Origin: CAYWBU01 sp942491525
Lineage (GTDB): Bacteria > Desulfobacterota > Desulfomonilia > UBA1062
DNA: 64,000 nt
Direction: 5' to 3'
Assembly: GCA_942491525.1 (NCBI GenBank)
Contig: CALOBW010000030.1
Location: 124,001-188,000, forward strand
Shown here: piece after piece, positions 24,083-32,939 of the stretch
Position numbering within the stretch: the stretch's first letter is position 1
How the letters are laid out: each line of letters opens with the position of its first letter
The notes under the pieces: model-generated
What the model was told of the DNA's origin: nothing
Seen by the model: only the letters and a program-made list of their open reading frames with translations
Database searches by the model: none
Program-made: the position numbers and the translations under genes

Positions 24083-25855
24083 CTAGAGGAATACGCCCTG
24101 CAGCTGATTCTTGACGATCTGGCCTTCGGCCAGTACCGGCGCGCCGTTGATGAAGACATATTGCATGCCGTCGGGCGCCGCATCGGTCACATGAGAGGTG
24201 TTGTTATCATTGATATTTTTCCAGTCAAAAACCGCGATATCAGCGGCGTAGCCATCCTTGAGCAGGCCGCGACCCTCAAGCCCGAACTTGGCAGCCGAGG
24301 CGCCGGTCATCTTGTGCACAGCCTCCTCGATTGAGAGGTGGCCATAGTCGCGGGCATACTGCAAAAAGAGCGGGAAGTTGCCGAAGGCGCCCGGATTCTG
24401 CACGCCGTCCGCGACCACGGTGGCATCGGTCATGAAGAGACTCTGGGGGTGACGCATCATCTCAAGCACATTCTCGGTGCTGGAGTAGCCATTATTGAGC
24501 ACATTGGCCTGGCCGTTCGTGCGCATGGCAATATCAATCACATTCTCAAACTGGCTCATACCCCGCTCTTTGGCGATCTCATCCAGATACATGCCGTTAT
24601 ATTTGTCCAGCTCCGGATGCATGGCGTTGGTGATCATGATATTTTCAAAGCCGAAGCCCAGCAGCTTGGTCATAAGGGTCAGCTCGGTGCGCAGACGCCG
24701 CAGCTTGCGCTTGTCCTGATAGGCCGCCGGTACGCTCTCCAGGAACCAGGCCGGCAAAATAACATTCAGCTTGGAGATGCCGCAACTGTAGGCGTAGGTA
24801 TCAAAGTTCACATTCAGATCCCTAGCCTGTTCGATGCGATAGAGGGCATCCTCACAGGTGTCCCAGGAACTTCGGCCCACGAAGATCAGGTGCGAGAGTT
24901 CCAGGTTGACGCCGGTTTCCCTGCCGATATCGATCATCTCGTCGATGGCCAGCAGGTTGTGGGGCGTACCGAAGGGTTTGAGCGGATAGGCCGCCGAGAT
25001 GCTCGAGTAGGCCTTCATGTGCACGGTCAGGGTGCGATCATAGCGCTTGACCAGCCTGGCCAGGGCCACCATCTCGTCACGGGTGGCAAAGATGCCCGGC
25101 TCATACTGCAGGCCCAGGGATGCACCGTAGGCGCCCTGCTCCAGGGCCTCCTCCATGAGATAGAGGTACTCCTTCAGCTCATCCCGGTTCATGGGCTTGG
25201 GCTCATAGCCGCGCAGGGAGATGCGGGTGGTGCCATCGCCGGCCAGGGTCAGCATGTTGTGCGTCATACCGTTACGGGCGATGTGCTCCCGATACTGACT
25301 GACCGAATCCCAGCCGAACTTGAAGCGCTTGCCCGAAAAGAGCACCGAGTACTCCTCGACCTGCTCCTTGTAGGGGCTCTCCTGCTTGAAGCCCGAGGCC
25401 GCAAAGCCGCAGTTGCCGGTCACAAAGGTGGTCACGCCCTGGCGCACAAAGGGCTCGAAGAGTTCGGGGCTATCCTTGGCGTGCAGCACAAAATCCATAT
25501 GGGAGTGCATGTCGATCACGCCGGGGGCCACGACCAGGCCGCTGCAGTCGATGGTCGGGCCATCAAATAGAATCTCCTTGTCGCTGACCATTTCGATTCG
25601 ACCCTCTTTGATCAGGAGGTCGCCCTTGAACATGGGCTGGCCGCTGCCGTCGACGATGATGCCGCCCCTGAGCAGCAGATCGCCCTGCCCGCTGACCTGA
25701 CCGCTGCGGCTAAGCGCATCAAATGCGCCATAGTCCGGCGTCCGGCGATTGAACTTGCTCTGAGCACAGCCGCCCAAGAACATGGCTGCGGCCGTACCCT
25801 TGATAAAAGTGCGCCGAGATTGTTTCCCATCCAGCAGTTTCTGCGTAATTTTCAT
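24083..25855 (-). CDS. Tat-exported D-aminoacylase-like amidohydrolase
   Basis: About 590 residues of the amidohydrolase superfamily (D-aminoacylase/dihydroorotase-like), hydrolysing an amide or related bond. The N-terminus has a twin-arginine signal SRRTFIKG and a lipobox LGGC near residues 15-31, so it is a Tat-exported lipoprotein. The metal site begins APGVIDMHSHMDF (about 110-122); further ligands are likely in LTVHMKAY and LELSHLIF. A C-terminal beta-sandwich cap ends the chain (DIAVFDW..., about 555). The start at 25855 follows GGGGTGAG. It is followed by the EEP hydrolase and divergent from a TetR regulator. Confidence 0.86.
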   Translation of the reverse strand: MKITQKLLDGKQSRRTFIKGTAAAMFLGGCAQSKFNRRTPDYGAFDALSRSGQVSGQGDLLLRGGIIVDGSGQPMFKGDLLIKEGRIEMVSDKEILFDGPTIDCSGLVVAPGVIDMHSHMDFVLHAKDSPELFEPFVRQGVTTFVTGNCGFAASGFKQESPYKEQVEEYSVLFSGKRFKFGWDSVSQYREHIARNGMTHNMLTLAGDGTTRISLRGYEPKPMNRDELKEYLYLMEEALEQGAYGASLGLQYEPGIFATRDEMVALARLVKRYDRTLTVHMKAYSSISAAYPLKPFGTPHNLLAIDEMIDIGRETGVNLELSHLIFVGRSSWDTCEDALYRIEQARDLNVNFDTYAYSCGISKLNVILPAWFLESVPAAYQDKRKLRRLRTELTLMTKLLGFGFENIMITNAMHPELDKYNGMYLDEIAKERGMSQFENVIDIAMRTNGQANVLNNGYSSTENVLEMMRHPQSLFMTDATVVADGVQNPGAFGNFPLFLQYARDYGHLSIEEAVHKMTGASAAKFGLEGRGLLKDGYAADIAVFDWKNINDNNTSHVTDAAPDGMQYVFINGAPVLAEGQIVKNQLQGVFL

Positions 25856-25880
25856 TAACTCACCCCTTGCTTTTATTAAC

Positions 25881-25930
25881 ACGAGCTATTACTCATATTA
25901 ATAAAACTAATACGAGCAATAACTCACATT
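25881..25930. promoter_or_regulatory. two near-identical operator-like repeats in a divergent promoter
   Basis: ACGAGCTATTACTCATATT (25881-25899) and ACGAGCAATAACTCACATT (25912-25930) are direct repeats with three differences, 31 bp apart. Each contains a GAG-N6-CTC dyad. They lie between the amidohydrolase and the TetR gene and are the obvious sites for autoregulation by that TetR protein. Confidence 0.6.
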
Positions 25931-25947
25931 GTCAAGGAGGGAGACAA

Positions 25948-26586
25948 TTGACACGCCCCGGAAGCTCTGCTAGAGCAGGAACCCCTATGCAGAACATAAG
26001 AACACCGCGCCAGCAGCGCAGCATCGAGAAAAAAAAGCGCATCATGGAGGCCGGCCGCAAACTCTTCGCCGAGAAGGGGCTTGCCAGCACCTCCTCCAAC
26101 GAGATCGCAGCCGCCGCCGACGTCTCCATCGGCACCTTCTACAGCTACTTCAAGAACAAGCGCACCCTCTATCTGGAGGTGCTGGACAGCTTCATCGACA
26201 CCCTGCTGGAGATCATGTTCCCCGCCGCGGAATCAACCCTGCCGGACGACCCGCAGCAGGCCATCCAGGCCGCCATCACCCGGGCCTTCAGGGCCTTCGA
26301 CTACGACCAGGCCTTCCATCGCCAAACAATCGGCCTGCGCTTCAGCGATCCGGAGATTGCCAACATCTATACGCGTTCCGAAAGTGTTGAGCTCAAATAC
26401 ATCAGAGAGCTGCTGGGCAACATCAGCCGCGAACTGGCCGTAAATGACCTTGATCTGGCCGCCAAAATCATCCACGGCTCCATCGCCTACCAGCTGCACT
26501 CGCTGCGCTTCCTGGACTACCCGCTGGATGAAGATGTTGTGATCAAGGAGTTGACAGAGAGCATCTGCCGCTACATCTTTATTTGA
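25948..26586 (+). CDS. TetR-family transcriptional regulator
   Basis: A repressor-type regulator with an N-terminal helix-turn-helix (IMEAGRKLFAEKGLASTSSNEIAAAADVSIGTFYSYFKNKRTLY) and a helical ligand domain. Two starts are plausible: TTG at 25948, which has a perfect GGAGGGAG site, and ATG at 25987 with a weaker one (AGCAGGAA). I give the longer; the shorter yields 199 residues. The neighbouring divergent amidohydrolase and the paired repeats between them suggest it controls that gene and itself. The ligand is unknown. Confidence 0.87.
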   Translation: MTRPGSSARAGTPMQNIRTPRQQRSIEKKKRIMEAGRKLFAEKGLASTSSNEIAAAADVSIGTFYSYFKNKRTLYLEVLDSFIDTLLEIMFPAAESTLPDDPQQAIQAAITRAFRAFDYDQAFHRQTIGLRFSDPEIANIYTRSESVELKYIRELLGNISRELAVNDLDLAAKIIHGSIAYQLHSLRFLDYPLDEDVVIKELTESICRYIFI

Positions 26587-26629
26587 GACGGCCGCTCTTT
26601 CTGATAAGGTGGCCCTCCGGGAGGTTACA

Positions 26630-26749
26630 ATGAGAAAACTTGCCTTTGCCCTGTCAGTAATCCTGCTGCTGGCCGGCTGCGCCTGCACCGAGGAGGACGA
26701 CATCCTCAAAAGCATCACCCAGGAACAGAACGCCGCTACAGCTCCCTGA
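26630..26749 (+). CDS. 39-residue lipoprotein
   Basis: A very short gene with a strong GGGAGGT site 6 bases before its ATG. The product starts MRKLAFALSVILLLAGCACT (lipobox LAGC, Cys17), leaving a 23-residue acidic mature peptide ending in NAATAP. It lies 43 bp after the TetR gene and converges on the AOR-type gene with a 14-bp overlap of the ends. Signal peptide, lipobox and ribosome site together make a real micro-lipoprotein likely; its function is unknown. Confidence 0.55.
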   Translation: MRKLAFALSVILLLAGCACTEEDDILKSITQEQNAATAP

Positions 26750-28604
26750 GCGACTCACTGATCCCCTTGTGGATCTCATACCAGAAGTTCAGCGCCGCCT
26801 CGGCCGGGCTCGCCTCAAACTGAGCCAGCCACAACTCAAGTTCAGGCCGCGTCTCGCCCTCCACATCCCGGCCGCGGCGCAAGAAGGTGTGCAGCAGATC
26901 CACGCTGCGCCGTGACTCCCAGAAGACCGACGCATTGCGGCTGTTGATGCGGCTGGCGGTGCTGCTGATTGTCTGCAGAAAACGCTCCCGGCTGCCCAGC
27001 AGCTTCTCCACAATCTCAGGCAGCATCTCCTCGGCCCAGCCGCGATGGAAGCGGCAGATGCCCATATTGTCCATGATCAGCTCCTGGCGGAAGCGCTCGG
27101 CGCTGATATGCCCCAGGGCCCGCGGCGGCAGGAAGTCATTGCCGTAGTACATGTAGTACTTGCCCATGATCGCCATGGGCGCCAGCGCCCCGGGCGTCCA
27201 GTACTGATTGGGCACCATCCAGCCCTTGCGGGCGAACGCGGTGTAGACAAAGGGATCCAGCACGGCGCGGCCCCGGTCGCGGGCCAGGTGCCGGCCAAAT
27301 TTGCGCGCCCCCTCGCTCAGATCCAGAATACCGGCCCGGTTGATGATGCCGTCCAGAATACCCATGCCCAGGCGCGCATTGTGGGCCGAGTCGCTCTCGG
27401 CGCTGAAACCGGCCGGCTCAAAGTTGGGCACATCCGAAAGCCCCAGATCCTCGGGCTTAAGCAGCCCCTCATAGAGGCACTCCAGCAGCCAGGCGAGCAC
27501 GCCGCCCGAATTGATGGCATCGAAGCCGTACATGTCCGAGCGCCGATTGAGCATCTCGGCGGCGCGCTGGTCAAAGATGCCGCACAGCGGCCCCATGGTC
27601 TGATAGGGTTCATAGTCCTTCTTGTACTTGCCGTGCATCTTCTTGCAGACCGCGGCGCAGGGCTCACCGCAGGTCTTCTGCTGCTTGGCGGCGATGGTCT
27701 CCTCGTTGAACTGTTTCAGGTAGTGATCCAGCACCAGATTCTGATGAAGATCGAGACGGTCCTGCTCGCGCATGTAGATGCTGCGGTAGTTGAACGAGAG
27801 CATGCGCCCCTTCAAGGTGGCGTAGTTGACGCCGAAGGTGCCGCCGGTGCCGAACTTCTCATCAAAACGGTACTTGGTGGTCGACTCCAGATCCTTGGCC
27901 GCCAGCTTGCGGTCGTACTTCTCCTTGAACCAGAGGTCGGCCACCTTGCGGTCGCGGAAATCTTCATCGATGTGGGTGCCGCCGTAGATGACGGCCGCCA
28001 GGCCGTGCTCCTGATAGAGCTTGGAGCCCAGCCCGCCGCGCCCGGCCCAGGTGTCAACATGGGTCAGGCCGCTTTTGTCGATGGGCACCGAACAGATGGC
28101 ACCGCAGTCGGTCATGGCGGCCGCCGGCCCGGTGGCCAGGATGCGCGGCGCGCTCTGATAGTCGCCGCCATAGCGCTCATAGGCATGCTGCATGAGGTTG
28201 TAGATGCCGCCGTCATCCCAGATGCGCCAGATATCCAGCGGCCTGATCTCCAGCTGGATCTCCTCGCCGTGCACGCGGTTGAGGCAGAGAATCGACGGCG
28301 TCGATGCGCGCCCGGTGATGGCCAGCAGGTTGATGCCCAGATCATCAAAGACCAGCCCGGCCCCGCCCATGCTCGAGATGTAGAAGCCGCCCCAGTTGGG
28401 CGAGAAGCCGGTAAATACCAGGCGGTTGGAGCCCGGGAAGATCGATCCGGCCAGCAGGCCGACCCCGATGTTGAGACTGTTGTAGCGCCCGGCCAGGTGC
28501 AGCCCCAGATCAACCGGCCCGAAGAAGTCACCCACCTGATAACGTTTGATGCGGTAGTAACCGCTGGATGCATCAACCATCAAAACCCGCAGATATCGAT
28601 CCAT
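26736..28604 (-). CDS. aldehyde:ferredoxin oxidoreductase-family tungsto/molybdoenzyme
   Basis: A 622-residue member of the AOR family, which oxidises aldehydes to acids (or reduces acids) with a bis-pyranopterin W or Mo and one [4Fe-4S] cluster. The N-domain has the family opening and GSNRLVFTGFSPN, MGGAGLVFDDLG and WAGRGGLGSKL (pterin/phosphate contacts). The cluster ligands appear as C312, C316 and C320 (TCGEPCAAVC) with a distal Cys in NMGICRFHR. The CxxxCxxxC spacing differs from the CxxCxxxC of the Pyrococcus enzyme. The start at 28604 follows AGAGGTG. YqhD nearby also handles aldehydes. Confidence 0.9.
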   Translation of the reverse strand: MDRYLRVLMVDASSGYYRIKRYQVGDFFGPVDLGLHLAGRYNSLNIGVGLLAGSIFPGSNRLVFTGFSPNWGGFYISSMGGAGLVFDDLGINLLAITGRASTPSILCLNRVHGEEIQLEIRPLDIWRIWDDGGIYNLMQHAYERYGGDYQSAPRILATGPAAAMTDCGAICSVPIDKSGLTHVDTWAGRGGLGSKLYQEHGLAAVIYGGTHIDEDFRDRKVADLWFKEKYDRKLAAKDLESTTKYRFDEKFGTGGTFGVNYATLKGRMLSFNYRSIYMREQDRLDLHQNLVLDHYLKQFNEETIAAKQQKTCGEPCAAVCKKMHGKYKKDYEPYQTMGPLCGIFDQRAAEMLNRRSDMYGFDAINSGGVLAWLLECLYEGLLKPEDLGLSDVPNFEPAGFSAESDSAHNARLGMGILDGIINRAGILDLSEGARKFGRHLARDRGRAVLDPFVYTAFARKGWMVPNQYWTPGALAPMAIMGKYYMYYGNDFLPPRALGHISAERFRQELIMDNMGICRFHRGWAEEMLPEIVEKLLGSRERFLQTISSTASRINSRNASVFWESRRSVDLLHTFLRRGRDVEGETRPELELWLAQFEASPAEAALNFWYEIHKGISESLREL

Positions 28605-28720
28605 AATCACCTCTCGCCAAACTCTCTTAAGGAGAATCTAAGCCCGCAGAGATCTCAGTCAATAGCCCGGTGGACAACAATGGATCAGCAGTATATCAAG
28701 GGGAGAAAAATGGAGATCAC

Positions 28721-29686
28721 ATGCTGGCAAAAGTTCTACTGGTTCTGGAAATCACAATCCCCATCTTCGCCATGCTCGGCCTGGGCAAGCTGCTGCAGCT
28801 GCGCGGCATCCTGACGCCTGACGTGCGCCGCGCCACCAACGCCATCATCTCCAACTTCAGCCTGCCGGCCATCATCTTCCTGGCCATCGCCCAGGCCTCC
28901 TTTTATGAGCTGCTCAATCCGGTCGTGATCTTCGGCAGCATCGCGCCCATACTGGTTATGCTGGTGATCTACCTGCCCCTGGCCTCCATCATGCGCGTTG
29001 AGAGCAGCCAGCGGCCGGCCTTCATCTACGGCCCCTTCTGGTCCAACATGGCCTACATGGGTATCCCGCTGGCCTACAGCGCCTTCGGCGAAGCCGGCAA
29101 ACTGAATGCCGCCATCATCAACGCCTTCTACATGCCGGTCTGCGTCATCGGCGGCACAGTGCTGATCTATCTGCAGAAACCCGAGGCCGGCTCAATGAAA
29201 CGCCGGCTCATCGACGCCACCTTCAATCCGATCCCGCTCTCGGCCTTTGCCGGCATCCTCTGCGCCCTGGTTGCGGACAGCTTCGGCCTGCGCGGCATCG
29301 ACAACCAGCTGCTCACCAGCACCGGCAACGTTCTGATCGCCTTCCTGAAATTGCTGGGCAACATGGGCCTGCCGCTGGCCCTGCTGGCCATCGGCGCCGA
29401 GCTTAAGGTCATCGGCCACCAGCGCCTGACCTTGAGCCTGGCCTGCGCCGGCAAACTGATTCTGCTGCCCTTGAGCAGCCTGCTGCTGATACGCTTGGTC
29501 TTTCCGGAGGCCAGCCCGGTTGATGCCGGATCCTGCGTGCTGGTCTTGGCTACGCCGACGGCCGTGGCCTCCCATATCATCAGCACCAAGGCCGGCGTGG
29601 CCCCCGAATTCGCCGCCAGCATGGTCATCCGCACCACGGGCCTGAGCATTCTCACGATCCCGGTCTGGACCTACTTCCTGATTTAG
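28721..29686 (+). CDS. AEC-family (auxin efflux carrier) transporter
   Basis: A 321-residue inner-membrane transporter with about ten helices of the AEC/bile-acid-symporter-like fold. The start is the ATG at 28721 after GGAGATCAC; longer in-frame extensions lack a site. Family marks are LGLGKLLQLRGIL, NFSLPAIIFLAIAQ (crossover Pro), NMAYMGIPLAYSAFGEAG and a repeat-like second half with NMGLPLALLAIGAEL. Bacterial AEC carriers move organic acids such as malate or malonate. Its location between the AOR-type gene and yqhD fits organic-acid or aldehyde metabolism. Confidence 0.86.
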   Translation: MLAKVLLVLEITIPIFAMLGLGKLLQLRGILTPDVRRATNAIISNFSLPAIIFLAIAQASFYELLNPVVIFGSIAPILVMLVIYLPLASIMRVESSQRPAFIYGPFWSNMAYMGIPLAYSAFGEAGKLNAAIINAFYMPVCVIGGTVLIYLQKPEAGSMKRRLIDATFNPIPLSAFAGILCALVADSFGLRGIDNQLLTSTGNVLIAFLKLLGNMGLPLALLAIGAELKVIGHQRLTLSLACAGKLILLPLSSLLLIRLVFPEASPVDAGSCVLVLATPTAVASHIISTKAGVAPEFAASMVIRTTGLSILTIPVWTYFLI

Positions 29687-29747
29687 ATCTTGCCGCTTAA
29701 AACTTGAGGTGTATAACTAGTTTAATTGATTATCAGGAGGAGAAAAG

Positions 29748-30905
29748 ATGCATAACTTTACCTACTCTAACCCGACCAAAATCATCTTCGGAGAAGGCTC
29801 CATCGCCAAGATCAGCGCCGAGATCCCGGAGCACAGCCGCATCATGCTGACCTACGGCGGCGGCAGCATCAGGAAGAACGGCGTCCTCAAACAGGTCAAG
29901 GAGGCCCTCAAGGGCTTCGAGATCTTCGAGTTCGGCGGCATCGAACCCAACCCCGAGTATGAGACCCTGCTCAAATGTGTCGACCAGATCCAGGCCAAGC
30001 GCTGCACCTTCATCCTGGCCGTGGGCGGCGGCTCGGTCATCGACGGCACCAAATTTATCGCGGCGGCCTCGCTCTTTGAGGGCGACCCCTGGGAGATCGT
30101 CAGCAGCTTCGGCTTTGTGGTCAAGGAGGCCCTGCCCTTCGGCACGGTGCTGACCCTGCCGGCCACCGGCTCCGAGATGAACAACGGCTCGGTCATCTCA
30201 AGGCGCGAGATCAAAACCAAGCTGCCCTTCTCGGCCGAATCAACCTTTCCGCGCTTCTCGGCCCTTGACCCCACCACCACCTACAGCCTGCCCCAGCGAC
30301 AGATCAGCAACGGCATAGTCGACACCTTCGTGCACGTCATGGAGCAGTACATGACCTATCCGGTTGAGGCCCATGTGCAGGACCGCTTCGCCGAAGGCCT
30401 GCTCAAGAGTCTGATCGAAGACGGCCCCAGGGCCCTGCAGGAGCCGCAAAACTACGACCTGCGCGCCAACCTGATGTGGTGCGCCACCCTGGGCCTCAAC
30501 GGCCTGATCGGCGCGGGCGTGCCCCAGGACTGGTCCACCCATATGGTGGGCCACGAGCTTACGGCCCTGCACGGCCTGGACCACGCCCAGACCCTGGCCA
30601 TCATCCTGCCCTCCATGCTTGAGGTGCGCAAAATCCAGAAGCGCGACAAGCTGCTGCAGTACGGGCAACGCGTCTGGGACATCGCGGGCGGCAGCGAGGA
30701 GCAGCGCATCGACAAAGCCATCGCAAAGACCCGCGCCTTCTTTGAGGAGCTGCAGGTCAAAACCAGGCTCTCTGACTACGGGATCAACGCCTCCAGCATT
30801 CCCGTCCTGATCGAACAGATCAAGGCCCACGGCATGACCCAGCTGGGCGAAAAGCATGAGGTCACGCCCAAGGTGGTCGAGCAGGTACTTGAGGCCAGCC
30901 TCTAG
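29748..30905 (+). CDS. yqhD: NADPH-dependent iron/zinc alcohol dehydrogenase YqhD
   Basis: A 385-residue family III (iron-containing fold) alcohol dehydrogenase very close to E. coli YqhD along its length. It reduces short-chain and toxic aldehydes to alcohols with NADPH. Shared stretches include FGGIEPNPEYETL, LAVGGGSVIDGTKFIAAA (GGGS cofactor loop, about 93-96), LPATGSEMN, and the metal-binding HMVGHELTALHGLDHAQTLA (His about 266, 270 and 280) preceded by the Asp in IVDTFVHVMEQY. The C-terminus HGMTQLGEKHEVTP is also conserved. The start follows AGGAGGAG. The phospholipase D-like gene starts 2 bp after its stop. Confidence 0.93.
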   Translation: MHNFTYSNPTKIIFGEGSIAKISAEIPEHSRIMLTYGGGSIRKNGVLKQVKEALKGFEIFEFGGIEPNPEYETLLKCVDQIQAKRCTFILAVGGGSVIDGTKFIAAASLFEGDPWEIVSSFGFVVKEALPFGTVLTLPATGSEMNNGSVISRREIKTKLPFSAESTFPRFSALDPTTTYSLPQRQISNGIVDTFVHVMEQYMTYPVEAHVQDRFAEGLLKSLIEDGPRALQEPQNYDLRANLMWCATLGLNGLIGAGVPQDWSTHMVGHELTALHGLDHAQTLAIILPSMLEVRKIQKRDKLLQYGQRVWDIAGGSEEQRIDKAIAKTRAFFEELQVKTRLSDYGINASSIPVLIEQIKAHGMTQLGEKHEVTPKVVEQVLEASL

Positions 30906-30907
30906 AC

Positions 30908-32869
30908 ATGAAGAATCTCCTGCTGCTGCTCCTGCTCCTGCTCTCCTGCGCCTGCAGCCAGAACCAGGCCCCGGCCAACGAGTTCGACATCATGCCCGCC
31001 GAGGTGGAGGTTAAAGATAACCAGATCTACATCAAGCTGGCCGACATCAAGAGCACCTACCTCAAGGCCGAGTGGCAGGATGATAAACAGTATCAGATGG
31101 TGGGGCTGGAACCCACCAACATCAGCCCCTTCGGCGAAAACCGGCAGATCCTGATCTACGGCCCCAAAGTTTTTGAAAGGCTGATGATCAAGCTGGGCGA
31201 AGGCATCGTGCCCCAGGAGCCGGACCAGGGCGTGCTGCTGCTCTTCCGCAACCAGGAGTACTACCTCTACCGCGACGAGCAGGGCCACATCCAGGCCAGC
31301 CCCATCCACTACAAGGCCGAAGGCCTGCGCATCAGCGCCACCTACCGCGACGCCGACATCGGCAGAAAGCTGACCGCCCTGACCAGGGAGTACGCGCATG
31401 CCCTGGGCAGCCACCAGCTCTTCTTCATCACCGGCAACATAACCCCCGGCGGCACCGACTTCATCTACATCGACAGCGACCAGAACCGCACCATCTTCAT
31501 GAGCCACCCCTACCACCTGCGCTACGAACAGCAGCCCCAGCTGCTGACCACAACCCTGCAGGGACTCAACAGCGTGGTGATCAAGGGCCACCTGATCACC
31601 TTCATCAAGAATCCATTCACCACCATCGGGCGCCTCTGCTCAATCACCTACTACAGCACCCTGGAGATCTTCAAAGGCCGCAAGACGCCGCCCGCCGGGG
31701 AGATTGAGCCGCTCAACCCCCAGCCCATGAATCTTGACGAGTGGGAGGAGCAGCTTGACCATATCGTCTCCAGCGAACGCTGCAAGGGCTCCCTCAACTA
31801 CCTGATCGACGGCGAGACCTTCTTCCCGCGCCTGCTCAAGAGCCTCAACAATGCAGAGGAGAGCATCCATTTCCAGACCTACATCTTCGACAACGACGAC
31901 TACGCCAAGAACGTGGCCGACCTGCTCAAGCAGAAGTCAGAGACCATCCAGGTCAAAGTTCTGACCGACGAGCTGGGCACCCTCATGGCCCACAAGGCCG
32001 CCCCGACCAGCCCCATGCCGGCCGACTATGTGGCGCCCCTCTCGATGCCGCGCTACCTGAAGAACGGCTCCAACATCAAGGTGCGCACCGCCAAGAACCC
32101 CTGGTTCACCGGCGACCATACCAAAACCATCATCATCGACGAGCAGGTCTCCTTCGTGGGCGGCATGAACATCGGCCGCGAATACCGCTACGAGTGGCAC
32201 GATCTGATGATCGAGGTGGACGGCGCGATCGTCAGCCGCCTGATGAAGGACTTCCATAAGGCCTGGGCCCATGCCGGCCTGGGCGGCGACATCGCCTACG
32301 CCATGACCGGCCTGATCAAGCGCCAGCAGCCCTGCGTCGACCAGCCCGGCCAGATCGACATCCGGCCGCTCTACACCCGCACCGGCAACCATCAGATATA
32401 CAGGGCGCAACTGGAGGCCATCAAACGCGCGCAGCAGTACATCTACATCGAGAACGCCTACTTCTCGGACACCACCATCCGCAACGAACTGATCCGGGCC
32501 CGCCAGCGCGGCGTGGATGTGCGCATCATCCTGCCCTCAAACGGCAACCACTGGGTCATGAACGGCAACAACCTGGTGGCCGCCAACATCCTGATCGAGA
32601 ACCAGATCCGGGTCTACAAGTACCCCGGCATGTCCCACGTCAAGGCCGCGGTCTATGACGGCTGGGCCTGCCTGGGCTCGGCCAACTTCGACAAGCTGAG
32701 CCTCAAGGTCAACATGGAGACCAACCTGGCCTTCTCCGACCCCGCAACCGTCAACCGCCTCAAGCGCGACCTCTTCGAGCATGACATGCAGCTAAGCGAA
32801 GAGATCACCGAACCCTTCCAGATCGGCTGGGGCGACTACTTCGCCTCCATGCTGGCCAACCAGCTCTAA
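30908..32869 (+). CDS. phospholipase D / cardiolipin synthase-like lipoprotein
   Basis: A 653-residue lipoprotein (LSCAC, Cys15 or 17) with two PLD catalytic motifs. The N-terminal 280 residues are an unrecognised beta-rich region plus one hydrophobic segment. The PLD part starts at NYLIDGETFFPRLLKSLNNAEESIHFQTYIF. The first HKD motif is GDHTKTIIIDEQVSFVGGMN and the second SHVKAAVYDGWACLGSANFD; Asp is displaced in the second motif, as in many cardiolipin synthases. Anchored outside the inner membrane, it may act on lipids or nucleic acids in the periplasm. It starts 2 bp after yqhD, so the two are co-transcribed. Confidence 0.88.
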   Translation: MKNLLLLLLLLLSCACSQNQAPANEFDIMPAEVEVKDNQIYIKLADIKSTYLKAEWQDDKQYQMVGLEPTNISPFGENRQILIYGPKVFERLMIKLGEGIVPQEPDQGVLLLFRNQEYYLYRDEQGHIQASPIHYKAEGLRISATYRDADIGRKLTALTREYAHALGSHQLFFITGNITPGGTDFIYIDSDQNRTIFMSHPYHLRYEQQPQLLTTTLQGLNSVVIKGHLITFIKNPFTTIGRLCSITYYSTLEIFKGRKTPPAGEIEPLNPQPMNLDEWEEQLDHIVSSERCKGSLNYLIDGETFFPRLLKSLNNAEESIHFQTYIFDNDDYAKNVADLLKQKSETIQVKVLTDELGTLMAHKAAPTSPMPADYVAPLSMPRYLKNGSNIKVRTAKNPWFTGDHTKTIIIDEQVSFVGGMNIGREYRYEWHDLMIEVDGAIVSRLMKDFHKAWAHAGLGGDIAYAMTGLIKRQQPCVDQPGQIDIRPLYTRTGNHQIYRAQLEAIKRAQQYIYIENAYFSDTTIRNELIRARQRGVDVRIILPSNGNHWVMNGNNLVAANILIENQIRVYKYPGMSHVKAAVYDGWACLGSANFDKLSLKVNMETNLAFSDPATVNRLKRDLFEHDMQLSEEITEPFQIGWGDYFASMLANQL

Positions 32870-32939
32870 CTTATATATTGATCAATCCCATAAAAAACAT
32901 TAAGATTTGGCTATATATTAAATTGCATGGAGGAAACCG

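Noticed and set aside
24338..25570. 410-codon open frame antisense to the amidohydrolase
   Set aside because: No motifs; shadow of the real gene, which has a Tat signal and metal ligands.
27045..28814. 589-codon open frame antisense to the AOR-type gene
   Set aside because: Same reason: the opposite strand holds full AOR motifs, while this frame has none and is Ala/Gly/Val/His-rich.
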